A DNA stretch of 32,495 nucleotides from JACZWL01 sp046756445 (lineage in GTDB: Bacteria > Pseudomonadota > Gammaproteobacteria > Steroidobacterales > Woeseiaceae): assembly GCA_046756445.1 (NCBI GenBank), contig JBHHWI010000021.1:1-32495 (forward strand). Reading direction: 5' to 3'. The notes below the pieces were generated by a model. It worked only from the letters and a program-made list of their open reading frames with translations, ran no database searches and was not told the origin of the DNA. Positions 8,557 through 15,726 of this stretch are shown here, one piece after another. Position 1 is the stretch's first letter, and the number at the start of each line of letters is the position of its first letter. A program made the translations under genes and the position numbers.

Positions 8557-9414
8557 ATGGCTGACAACAAGTTCACAGGCACGAGCTCCTACATCGCAAC
8601 GGAAGACCTGATGATGGCGGTGAATGCTGCGGTTACGCTGGAACGGCCGATTCTGATCAAGGGTGAGCCCGGTACCGGTAAGACGCAGCTCGCCATGGAA
8701 GTCGCAAGTGCGCTCGATCGCCCCCTGTACGAGTGGCATATCAAATCGACTACCAAAGCACAGCAGGGCCTGTACGAGTACGATGCCGTAGCGAGATTAC
8801 GCGACTCGCAGCTTGGCGAAGAGAAGGTGCACGACATCTCCAATTACATCGTGCGCGGGAAGCTCTGGGAAGCATTCGAATCTGAAGTTCAACCGGTACT
8901 CTTGATAGACGAGATTGACAAGGCCGATATTGAGTTTCCGAATGACCTGCTGCTGGAACTCGATCGAATGGAATTCCATGTCTATGAGACAAAGCAGCAA
9001 GTAAGGGCCAGGCATCGGCCGATTATGGTGATTACGAGTAACAACGAAAAGGAGTTACCGGACGCATTTCTCAGACGTTGCTTCTTCCATTACATCAAGT
9101 TTCCGGACAAGGACACGATGCGACGAATCGTCGACGTGCATTTCCCGAAACTCAAGAAGAACCTGCTCCGCGAAGCACTCGAGGCATTTTACAAGGTTCG
9201 CGATGTGCCTGGCCTGAAGAAAAAGCCGTCGACTTCGGAATTACTCGATTGGATCAAGGTGTTGCTGGCGGAGGATATTCCCGCCGAGGCGCTTCGCTCC
9301 GACAATTCGCGCAAGGCGATTCCGCCGCTCTATGGCGCGTTATTGAAGAACGAGCAGGATGTACATTTGTTTGAACAACTTGTTTTTCTCGACCGCAGGA
9401 CGCGTACGCAGTAA
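8557..9414 (+). CDS. MoxR-family AAA ATPase
   Basis: This 285-residue AAA+ ATPase starts MADNKFTGTSSYIATEDLMM. The upstream open frame to 8470 has no family similarity and was rejected. Visible motifs are Walker A GEPGTGKT (residues 36-43), Walker B PVLLIDEIDK (about 113-122), sensor 1 ITSNN (159-163) and an arginine-finger-like FLRRC (171-175). MoxR proteins work as chaperone-like ATPases with von Willebrand A partners, for example CoxD/CoxE in carbon monoxide dehydrogenase maturation, inserting cofactors or assembling complexes. A VWA partner follows 12 bases downstream, so the two almost certainly act together. No methanol dehydrogenase, CO dehydrogenase or other evident client is encoded in the window, so the target is unknown. 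Confidence 0.92.
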   Translation: MADNKFTGTSSYIATEDLMMAVNAAVTLERPILIKGEPGTGKTQLAMEVASALDRPLYEWHIKSTTKAQQGLYEYDAVARLRDSQLGEEKVHDISNYIVRGKLWEAFESEVQPVLLIDEIDKADIEFPNDLLLELDRMEFHVYETKQQVRARHRPIMVITSNNEKELPDAFLRRCFFHYIKFPDKDTMRRIVDVHFPKLKKNLLREALEAFYKVRDVPGLKKKPSTSELLDWIKVLLAEDIPAEALRSDNSRKAIPPLYGALLKNEQDVHLFEQLVFLDRRTRTQ

Positions 9415-9426
9415 GTCCGGCCGGCG

Positions 9427-10602
9427 ATGCTGACGAAGTTCTTTTTCATGCTGCGCGCGGGCGGGCTCAAGCCGTCGATAACGGAACTGCTGGCGCTTTT
9501 GGAGGCATTGCGTTGCGGCCTGGCAGGGCACAGCGTCGATGACTTTTACTTCCTCGCCCGTTCGACCCTGGTAAAAGACGAGTCGCTGTTCGATCGCTTC
9601 GACAAGATCTTCGCCGCCCATTTCAGCGGTATCCAGGACGTTATCGAGGGGCTTGTTGCGGACGTGCCCGAAGAGTGGCTTCGTCACCAAACGGAACTCT
9701 TACTCTCGGATGAAGAGCGCGCAGAGATCGAGGCGCTCGGAGGATTCGAGAAGTTAATGGAAGCATTTCGAGAACGCCTCGAGGAACAGCAGGACCGACA
9801 TGAAGGCGGCAACAAATGGATCGGAACTGCCGGCACCTCGCCATTTGGTGCATACGGATATAACCCGGAAGGCGTTCGAATCGGTCAGCAAGGTTCGCGG
9901 CATCGCAGCGCGACGAAGGTGTGGGATCGTCGCGAGTATCGGAACCTCGACGACACGGTCGAGCTCGGTACGCGCAATATCAAGATCGCGCTTCGCAAGT
10001 TGAGGAAGTTTGCCCGTGAGGGTGCCGCAGATCAGCTGGACCTCGAAAATACGATTGACAAGACGGCCAGAAACGCTGGATTTCTGGACATCCGCATGGT
10101 TCCCGAGCGCCACAATGCCGTGAAAGTATTGCTTTGCCTCGATGTCGGCGGTTCGATGGACGATCACGTTCGAATTTGCGAAGAAATGTTTTCCGCCGCG
10201 AGGAGCGAGTTCAAGCATCTCGAGTATTTCTATTTTCACAACTTTGTTTACGAGAGCATGTGGAAAGATAACAGGCGAAGGCACGCGGAAAGGATTGCGA
10301 CTATTGACATAGCGCACAAATATGGTTCGGATTACAAGCTCGTGTTTGTCGGCGACGCAACCATGAGTCCGTACGAAATCGTGTATGCGGGCGGAAGCGT
10401 CGAGCACTGGAACGAGGAAGCAGGCGCGGTCTGGATCAAGAGACTCCTGGCCACCTATCCGAAGGCAATCTGGCTGAACCCGGAACCGCAACAGCGATGG
10501 GAATACACGCCTTCCATCAAACTGACCCGCGAGTTGATGGACGAGAGGATGTTCCCGCTGACGATCAACGGATTGGACGACGGAATCAAGCAACTGCATT
10601 AG
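9427..10602 (+). CDS. CoxE-like protein with von Willebrand factor A domain
   Basis: This 391-residue soluble protein is the partner of the preceding MoxR ATPase. The N-terminal part (about 1-225) is mostly helical and charged, beginning MLTKFFFMLRAGGLKPSITE. The C-terminal VWA domain (about 230-391) opens with CLDVGGSMDDHV. Its metal-site motif is D239-V-G241-G-S243, in which Gly replaces the first Ser of the usual DxSxS; this variant is familiar in CoxE-like proteins. FVGDATMSPYE probably supplies the distal MIDAS Asp. Later stretches (AVWIKRLLATYPKAIWLNPEP) are typical of the MoxR-associated VWA group. No signal peptide or membrane segment is seen, so it acts in the cytoplasm. It converges with the peroxiredoxin gene across 64 bases that contain no good terminator. 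Confidence 0.88.
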   Translation: MLTKFFFMLRAGGLKPSITELLALLEALRCGLAGHSVDDFYFLARSTLVKDESLFDRFDKIFAAHFSGIQDVIEGLVADVPEEWLRHQTELLLSDEERAEIEALGGFEKLMEAFRERLEEQQDRHEGGNKWIGTAGTSPFGAYGYNPEGVRIGQQGSRHRSATKVWDRREYRNLDDTVELGTRNIKIALRKLRKFAREGAADQLDLENTIDKTARNAGFLDIRMVPERHNAVKVLLCLDVGGSMDDHVRICEEMFSAARSEFKHLEYFYFHNFVYESMWKDNRRRHAERIATIDIAHKYGSDYKLVFVGDATMSPYEIVYAGGSVEHWNEEAGAVWIKRLLATYPKAIWLNPEPQQRWEYTPSIKLTRELMDERMFPLTINGLDDGIKQLH

Positions 10603-10666
10603 AACCGGTGTCATGATCACACAAAGGCAGCTTCCCGGCCGTGCGGAATTATAAGGGGGGGTTTGG

Positions 10667-11197
10667 TTACTGCCTGACGAGAACCTTGAGATCCTCGAGA
10701 ACCTGCTGTGAGTGTGTATCCGGATCAACTTTGGCGTAATGCTTTGCGACGCGCCCGTTCGGGTCGATGATGAAGGTCTGACGCTTGGCCATGGTCATAC
10801 CGAACTTTCTCGTCTTCACACCGTAGGCATCGGATGTCGTACCGTCGGCGTCTGCGAGAAGCGGGAAGGGAAGGTCGTGCTTGTCCGCAAACGCCTTGTG
10901 TGATACCACATCGTCAAGGCTCACACCCAGAATCTGGCAGTCGAGTTCTTTGAATGCAAAGATGTTATCGCGAAATTCGCAGGCTTCAGTCGTGCATCCG
11001 GGTGTGTCGTCTTTCGGATAGAAATAGAGCGTAACCCACTTGCCCCGGTAATCCTCGAGAGAATGAAGCTGGCCGTCCTGGTCCTGCAGCTCGAAACCCG
11101 GTGCCGGATCACCTTCCCTGACTTCTTCAGCGTGCGGGGCGCTTGCTCCTGATATCAGGAAAAATAATACTGCGACGGATGCAATGACACGTTTCAT
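10667..11197 (-). CDS. Exported PrxQ/Bcp-type peroxiredoxin
   Basis: This 176-residue thiol peroxidase reduces hydrogen peroxide or organic peroxides. The AhpC/TSA core starts near residue 26 (EVREGDPAPGFELQDQDG). It has the PrxQ signature TPGCTTEACEFRD, with the peroxidatic Cys68 and the likely resolving Cys73 five residues apart, and then RQTFIIDPNGRVAKHY. The start MKRVIASVAVLFFLISGASA is a clear signal peptide, so the enzyme should act in the periplasm, unlike cytoplasmic Bcp. The ATG at 11197 is preferred over an in-frame ATG at 11212 because GGGGG lies 8 bases upstream and the signal peptide is then normal. The gene is divergent from the patatin-like gene and convergent with the VWA gene. 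Confidence 0.92.
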   Translation of the reverse strand: MKRVIASVAVLFFLISGASAPHAEEVREGDPAPGFELQDQDGQLHSLEDYRGKWVTLYFYPKDDTPGCTTEACEFRDNIFAFKELDCQILGVSLDDVVSHKAFADKHDLPFPLLADADGTTSDAYGVKTRKFGMTMAKRQTFIIDPNGRVAKHYAKVDPDTHSQQVLEDLKVLVRQ

Positions 11198-11223
11198 AAC
11201 AAACACCCCCATCTGTCGGCACT

Positions 11224-11251
11224 ATAATACGGATTGGCGGTCTTCGATCAA
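11224..11251 (-). promoter_or_regulatory. Candidate sigma-70 promoter of the peroxiredoxin gene
   Basis: Read on the minus strand, TTGATC (plus coordinates 11246-11251) and TATTAT (11224-11229) are separated by 16 bases. They lie just upstream of the G-rich ribosome site and the ATG at 11197. Both boxes are close to the sigma-70 consensus. The plus strand also shows TATAAT at 11223-11228, without a matching -35 box for the patatin-like gene. Confidence 0.4.
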
Positions 11252-11256
11252 TATGA

Positions 11257-12471
11257 ATGAGTAGTCGCTTCGCATGCGGTAACACAGGCCTGGTTCTGCC
11301 GGGCGGCGGGGCCCGTGGGGCATTCCAGGTCGGGGTTCTCAGGGCAATTGCCGAATTACTGCCTTCCAGAGCCTGTAATCCGTTCCCGGTTATCAGCGGC
11401 ACCTCGGCCGGTGCCGTTAATTCCGTCGTACTGGCCAGCAATGCGAGGCACTTCAGGATCGCAGTGAAGGAGCTCGAAACTGTCTGGGGTCATTTTCGCA
11501 GTAACCAGGTGTTTCGCACCGACAGCTGGACTATGTTCAAAAGCAGCCTGCACTGGATGGCCGCCATCATCTTCGGTGGGCTGATCGTCGGCATGCCACG
11601 CTCTTTGCTTGACAACAAGCCGCTCAGATCGCTCCTGAGTCGAAATGTTCGATTTCCGCGTATTCAGCCATCGATAGACGGCGGCTATCTCGATGCTGTT
11701 GCGGTTACCGCCGCCAGCTACGGGTCGGCCCGATCGAAAACCTTTTTTCAGGCCGCTCCGGGAAAGTACGAATGGGCGCGCACGCGCCGACTCGGTGTGC
11801 GCGATGATCTGCATCTCGATCATCTGATGGCAAGTATTGCTGTTCCGTTGATTTTTCCTCCCGTGAGCATTGGCGGTGACTATTTCGGAGACGGCGCAAT
11901 GCGTCAGGCCACACCGCTGAGCCCCGCCATACACCTGGGCGCCGACAGGATTCTCGTCATCGGCGTTCGGGACGAGACCGCGGACCGCGTAATCGAACCG
12001 CGAGCAGCCGAGAGGTCACCGAGTTTTGCGCAGATCGCCGGGTACATGCTCGATACTTTGTTCATGGACGGGCTGTATTCCGATCTCGAACGGATGACCC
12101 GGATCAATCAGCTGATCGATTCCGTCGATCCGGTCAAACGCACCGGTACGTTTATCAAGCTGCGTCCGATCGACACGATGGTGATCGTGCCCAGCAGGGA
12201 CGTCAGGGAAATCGCGCATCGGCACCGAAAGGACCTTCCCTTGCCGCTGCGCGCCCTTCTCAGGGGCGTCGCCGGCACGGATCCGGGGAACAACCGACTG
12301 TTGAGTTTCTTGCTGTTCGAACAGGGCTTTACGCGCGAGTTGATCGAACTGGGCTACAGCGATGCAATGGAAGTGAAAGACGAGTTGCGTGCTTTCGTGA
12401 TGGGCGAAGACGTGCCCAGACTTTTTGCGCCGAGCTGGGTTGCACGGGATCTCAGCAGTTTCGGCGACTGA
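11257..12471 (+). CDS. Patatin-like phospholipase family protein
   Basis: This 404-residue predicted serine acyl hydrolase has the complete patatin catalytic set: the oxyanion loop GGGARG (residues 16-21), the nucleophile elbow GTSAG with Ser50, and the dyad aspartate in DGA (Asp212). Proteins of this type hydrolyse phospholipids or other acyl lipids; the substrate cannot be told. No signal peptide precedes the domain, and a moderately hydrophobic stretch (about 101-112, MAAIIFGGLIVG) could touch membranes. The ATG at 11257 places the oxyanion motif near the N-terminus as expected, although no strong Shine-Dalgarno sequence is seen. The gene ends three bases before the convergent mgtE stop, which leaves no room for separate terminators. 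Confidence 0.9.
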   Translation: MSSRFACGNTGLVLPGGGARGAFQVGVLRAIAELLPSRACNPFPVISGTSAGAVNSVVLASNARHFRIAVKELETVWGHFRSNQVFRTDSWTMFKSSLHWMAAIIFGGLIVGMPRSLLDNKPLRSLLSRNVRFPRIQPSIDGGYLDAVAVTAASYGSARSKTFFQAAPGKYEWARTRRLGVRDDLHLDHLMASIAVPLIFPPVSIGGDYFGDGAMRQATPLSPAIHLGADRILVIGVRDETADRVIEPRAAERSPSFAQIAGYMLDTLFMDGLYSDLERMTRINQLIDSVDPVKRTGTFIKLRPIDTMVIVPSRDVREIAHRHRKDLPLPLRALLRGVAGTDPGNNRLLSFLLFEQGFTRELIELGYSDAMEVKDELRAFVMGEDVPRLFAPSWVARDLSSFGD

Positions 12472-12474
12472 AGA

Positions 12475-13824
12475 CTACAAAAGGAATGCGGCGCCCAATC
12501 CGAGGAAAGCCATGTAGCCGGCCACGTCGGTGATGGTCGTCAAGACGACGCCACCGGCCAGCGCGGGGTCGATCTTCATGCGCTTCAGCGTCAGCGGTAT
12601 GGCAAAACCGGCGCCGGCCGCGATTGTCAGATTGATCGTCATTGCCGCAGCGATCACCGCGCCGATACGCCATTCGTTAAACCATACGTAAGTAGCGCCT
12701 GCGACAACCGCCGACCATACCAGGCTGTTCAGCAAGCCTACCATCAGCTCCTTCCTGAATATGCGCCGTGCGTTGGTTTTATCGATAAGCCCGAGCGCGA
12801 TCGCGCGCGTGATGACCGTCAGCGACTGTGTGCCCGCCACGCCTCCCATGCTTGGCACGACGGGCATGAGCACGGCGAGCAAAACGATCTTGTCGACTGT
12901 TGTCTGAAAGAGGTCTACGACATTTGCGGCTACAAATGCTGTTATCAAATTCACACCGAGCCAAAGCGCTCTGCGCTGTGCACTCTTGACCACGGGAGCG
13001 AACATGTCGTCTTCTTCGTCGAGACCGGCGGCGCTCATCAGGGAGTGTTCCGCTTCGTCACGGATGACATCCATTACGTCATCGACCGTGATTCGTCCCA
13101 CGACTCTGTAGTCGTCGTCGACAACCGGCGCCGAGAGCAGATCACGGTTCTCGAATTCCCAGACAACTTCCTCGGACGGCGTGTGTGCGGGAATGGGCAG
13201 GATGTCTGTCGACATCACTTGTTCAACCGATTGATCAGGATCCTGTGTGAGCAGGCGCGTCAGGTAAATTGAACCGACATATTCGTTGTCCCGATCGACG
13301 ACGTATATGGTATCCGTGGCGTCCGGTATGTCACCGTGTGCACGGAGGTACCTCAGCACGACCTCTATCGTGACGTCCGGCCGGACCGTGATGATGTCGA
13401 CGTTCATCAGGCCGCCGGCGCTGTCTTCGTCGTAGGCAAGAACCTGGCGAAGTCTCTCCTGGTCCTGATGGTCGAGTGACCGTAAGACCTCCTGCGTCAA
13501 GGCCTCCGGCAGATCGGCGACGAGGTCGGCGAGATCGTCAAGCTCCATGCCGTCAATGGCGGTGAGGAGCTCCTCTGTCGGCATGCCCTCCATGAGCCCG
13601 TCGCGAACCTCGTCCGCGACTTCGACGAGCACGTCACCCTCGAACTCCGGATCTACCATTTCCCAGATCACCGCGCGCTCGCGCAACGGCAGTGACTCGA
13701 GCAGGCGGGCGAGTTCGGACGGGTGCAGACTGTGGATCATCATGCGAGCGGAACGCATGCCTCCACTGTCGAGCTTTTCGCGCAGCAGCTTAAGGTTGGT
13801 CTGGGTGTGCTCTCTGGCTTCCAT
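12475..13824 (-). CDS. mgtE: Magnesium transporter MgtE
   Basis: This 449-residue inner-membrane Mg2+ channel shows the standard domain order. A cytoplasmic MgtE N domain (about 20-135) contains HPSELARLLESLPLRERAVIW. A pair of CBS domains (about 140-265) contains DEDSAGGLMNVDIITV and DDYRVVGRITVDDVMDVI. Five C-terminal membrane helices (about 290-449) follow, including the conserved MPVVPSMGGVAGTQSLTV pore region. In studied MgtE, the N and CBS domains sense cytoplasmic Mg2+ and close the pore. The ATG at 13824 has GAGG 8 bases upstream. It is last in the minus-strand cluster, 51 bases after rapZ, at a place where relatives often carry ptsO. The linking region holds a hairpin. Confidence 0.96.
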   Translation of the reverse strand: MEAREHTQTNLKLLREKLDSGGMRSARMMIHSLHPSELARLLESLPLRERAVIWEMVDPEFEGDVLVEVADEVRDGLMEGMPTEELLTAIDGMELDDLADLVADLPEALTQEVLRSLDHQDQERLRQVLAYDEDSAGGLMNVDIITVRPDVTIEVVLRYLRAHGDIPDATDTIYVVDRDNEYVGSIYLTRLLTQDPDQSVEQVMSTDILPIPAHTPSEEVVWEFENRDLLSAPVVDDDYRVVGRITVDDVMDVIRDEAEHSLMSAAGLDEEDDMFAPVVKSAQRRALWLGVNLITAFVAANVVDLFQTTVDKIVLLAVLMPVVPSMGGVAGTQSLTVITRAIALGLIDKTNARRIFRKELMVGLLNSLVWSAVVAGATYVWFNEWRIGAVIAAAMTINLTIAAGAGFAIPLTLKRMKIDPALAGGVVLTTITDVAGYMAFLGLGAAFLL

Positions 13825-13830
13825 GGATCC

Positions 13831-13860
13831 GGCCTCGATCCCCGATAAATCGGGTGGGCC
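13831..13860 (-). other. Hairpin between rapZ and mgtE
   Basis: CCCGAT (13841-13846) and ATCGGG (13849-13854) form a tight inverted repeat around AA, and GGCC at 13831-13834 and 13857-13860 can add an outer stem. No T-run follows, so it is a weak terminator candidate. It lies just upstream of the mgtE ribosome site (GAGG), so it could affect mgtE translation or message processing; this is inference. Confidence 0.3.
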
Positions 13861-13875
13861 GAAGTTTAGCTGCCC

Positions 13876-14760
13876 TCAGCGATTGCGGCTAGCTGAGATT
13901 TCGTTGTGCCGCGTGAGCACCGGATCATGGTTCTTCCGCAAGGCAGCGGCAAGCTTGTCGGCCATATAGACCGAGCGGTGCTGCCCGCCTGTACAACCGA
14001 GCGCAACCGTCAGATAAGCGCGGTCGAAGCTCACGTATTCGGGTATCCACCGGCTCAAGAATGCGAGGATGTCCTCGCTCATTTGCTGAAACCGGGGCTG
14101 CCTTTCAAGGAACTCCTTGACGGCATCATCCTTGCCGGTCAGTGCCCTGAGTTCGCTGGTCCAGTACGGGTTCGGAAGACACCGCAGGTCGAAGACGAAA
14201 TCGGCGTCCGCCGGGATACCATGCTTGTATCCGAATGACTCGATCAGGACCGAGAGCATGCTCGCCTTGCGTCGATCGACGCGTTCGCGGATGAGGTCGG
14301 CAAGTTCGTAAACACTGGTTCGAGAGGTATCGATCACGAGGTCTGCGGAATTGATGACCGGGCCGAGCAGCTCGCGTTCCGTATCAATCGCCGCGCGTAA
14401 TTCGGTTCCCCGATTGGCAAGCGGATGTTTGCGGCGCGTCTCGCTGTAACGTTTTAGCAGAATCTGATCATCTGCCTGCAAGAACAGCACTTCCGTCTGA
14501 ACATCGACTTTGCGAAGTTCGCCGATGAATTCGGGTAACGACTCCAGGTCGCTCAAACGGTTTCTGGCATCAACCCCGACCGCGACACGCCTGGTCGGCT
14601 GCTCGCCCGGGCGGGTTACCTCGTCGAAAAGCGATTTGAGCAACGCGGCGGGAAGGTTGTCGATGCAGTAGTAGCCGAGATCCTCGAGCACATGGAGCGC
14701 GACGCTCTTTCCCGACCCGGAGAGTCCACTGACAATGATGAGTCTCATATCCCCGGACAT
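13876..14760 (-). CDS. rapZ: RNase adapter protein RapZ
   Basis: This 294-residue protein has the P-loop GLSGSGKS at residues 12-19, and LEDLGYYCIDNLPAALL follows. The C-terminal domain contains FDLRCLPNPYW, FLSRWIPEY and VALGCTGGQHRSVYMADKLA, typical of RapZ/YvcJ. In E. coli, RapZ binds glucosamine-6-phosphate and the small RNA GlmZ and delivers GlmZ to RNase E, controlling amino-sugar supply for the envelope. The basic end (LTRHNEISASRNR) fits RNA binding. Two ATG codons are possible (14760 and 14748); the first is used here. It lies 23 bases after ptsN, the conserved order. No ptsO/NPr gene follows it. Confidence 0.96.
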   Translation of the reverse strand: MSGDMRLIIVSGLSGSGKSVALHVLEDLGYYCIDNLPAALLKSLFDEVTRPGEQPTRRVAVGVDARNRLSDLESLPEFIGELRKVDVQTEVLFLQADDQILLKRYSETRRKHPLANRGTELRAAIDTERELLGPVINSADLVIDTSRTSVYELADLIRERVDRRKASMLSVLIESFGYKHGIPADADFVFDLRCLPNPYWTSELRALTGKDDAVKEFLERQPRFQQMSEDILAFLSRWIPEYVSFDRAYLTVALGCTGGQHRSVYMADKLAAALRKNHDPVLTRHNEISASRNR

Positions 14761-14783
14761 TACGTGGCGCCAGTTGCCGCCGG

Positions 14784-15275
14784 TCAGGTTTCCTGCATGC
14801 TTCGCAGTCTTGCAGCTGCCGGTACATGAGCCGCGAGGAGGGCCTCATATAACTCGCTGCTCGAGTTTGCGCTGCGGAGCCTGGCAGACAGGGGCTCATT
14901 GGTCAGATATCCGGTGACCATATCGATGTCCGCATAATGACTGTCGTTCAGGTCCTTTGGCAATATCAGCCCGAAAATCAAATCGACCGGAATGCCGTCC
15001 GGCGAATCGAAATCTACCGGTTCAGATAATTTCATCAAGGCGCCGCAGCTATTCTGGGCGCCGGATATGCGGCAATGCGGAAACGCGATGCCTCTGTCGA
15101 TACAGGTGCACCCAAGGCGCTCCCTTGCGATAAGCCTTGCAAAAATCTCTTCATTTGCAATGTCGGGATTCGGATTGGCAAGTAGCTCGCTCAGAATCTC
15201 GAGGCTGTGCTTTTTGCTGCGCGCGTTGACATTGCAAAGCACGCTGCCAGGACTGATTAATTGTTCCAGGATCAT
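14784..15275 (-). CDS. ptsN: PTS IIA-like nitrogen regulatory protein (EIIA-Ntr)
   Basis: This 163-residue cytoplasmic protein has a PTS EIIA type-2 fold. The phosphorylatable histidine is His67 in RGIAFPHCRI, and LGCTCIDRG precedes it as in other PtsN proteins. It begins MILEQLISPGSVLCNVNARS. EIIA-Ntr takes phosphate from EI-Ntr through NPr and regulates potassium transport, phosphate sensing and other processes. It sits in the conserved rpoN-hpf-ptsN-rapZ order, 53 bases after hpf. Neither ptsP nor ptsO is in the window, so its phosphoryl donors must be encoded elsewhere if the pathway is intact. The C-terminal end (HVPAAARLRSMQET) is ordinary. Confidence 0.95.
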   Translation of the reverse strand: MILEQLISPGSVLCNVNARSKKHSLEILSELLANPNPDIANEEIFARLIARERLGCTCIDRGIAFPHCRISGAQNSCGALMKLSEPVDFDSPDGIPVDLIFGLILPKDLNDSHYADIDMVTGYLTNEPLSARLRSANSSSELYEALLAAHVPAAARLRSMQET

Positions 15276-15328
15276 GACGGATAACCGACGATCGGCGTTG
15301 ACGGGGCTTGGCCTTGCCGGGCTCTTAA

Positions 15329-15649
15329 TCAGACAAAGAATCTCTTATTAGTATCTCGGGCACGGTGATCGACAAGTTTTTCTTTGTATTTCTTCACCTG
15401 CCGGTCCAGTTTGTCTACGAGGCCATCAATCGCTGCATACATGTCTTCTTCTGTCGCATCAGCATAGATTTTACCACCGTTAACGCTAATTGTTGCCTCG
15501 GCTTTGTGACGGAGTTTCTCCACAGTCAAAATACAATGCACATCAGAGACAAGATCAAAGTGCCGCTCGATTTTTTCTATTTTGTTTACAACGTACTGCC
15601 GTAATGGTTCAGTGATAATGACGTGATGGCCTGTAACATTTAACTGCAT
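15329..15649 (-). CDS. hpf: Ribosome hibernation-promoting factor, short form
   Basis: This 106-residue protein starts MQLNVTGHHVIITEPLRQYV and has the usual beta-alpha-beta HPF/YfiA fold marks: NKIEKIERHF, VEKLRHKAEATISVNGG, and AIDGLVDKLDRQVKKYKEKL. It is the short type without the C-terminal dimerisation domain. It binds the 30S decoding region and, in gammaproteobacteria, works with RMF to form inactive 100S ribosome dimers in stationary phase. The ATG at 15649 has a good AGGAG (plus coordinates 15656-15660) 6 bases upstream. It follows rpoN by 77 bases, as in E. coli and Pseudomonas. Confidence 0.96.
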   Translation of the reverse strand: MQLNVTGHHVIITEPLRQYVVNKIEKIERHFDLVSDVHCILTVEKLRHKAEATISVNGGKIYADATEEDMYAAIDGLVDKLDRQVKKYKEKLVDHRARDTNKRFFV

Positions 15650-15726
15650 AATCTGCTCCTGTGCCCGAGTCGACTGCGACGTGATGTTGTTCTGCTGATT
15701 GAGGGGCCTCCTACGCGTGCTTAAAT

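Noticed and set aside
8053..8739. A 228-residue minus-strand open frame over the acylase end and MoxR start.
   Set aside because: It is arginine- and proline-rich, crosses two real genes and has no start context or known domain.
10603..10666. A possible terminator between the VWA gene and the peroxiredoxin gene.
   Set aside because: Only a weak imperfect stem (TTCC..GGAA) is present and no T-run follows.
15707..15713. A perfect TAGGAGG on the minus strand after rpoN, looking like a ribosome site.
   Set aside because: No ATG, GTG or TTG follows at a workable distance, and hpf has its own AGGAG closer to its start.
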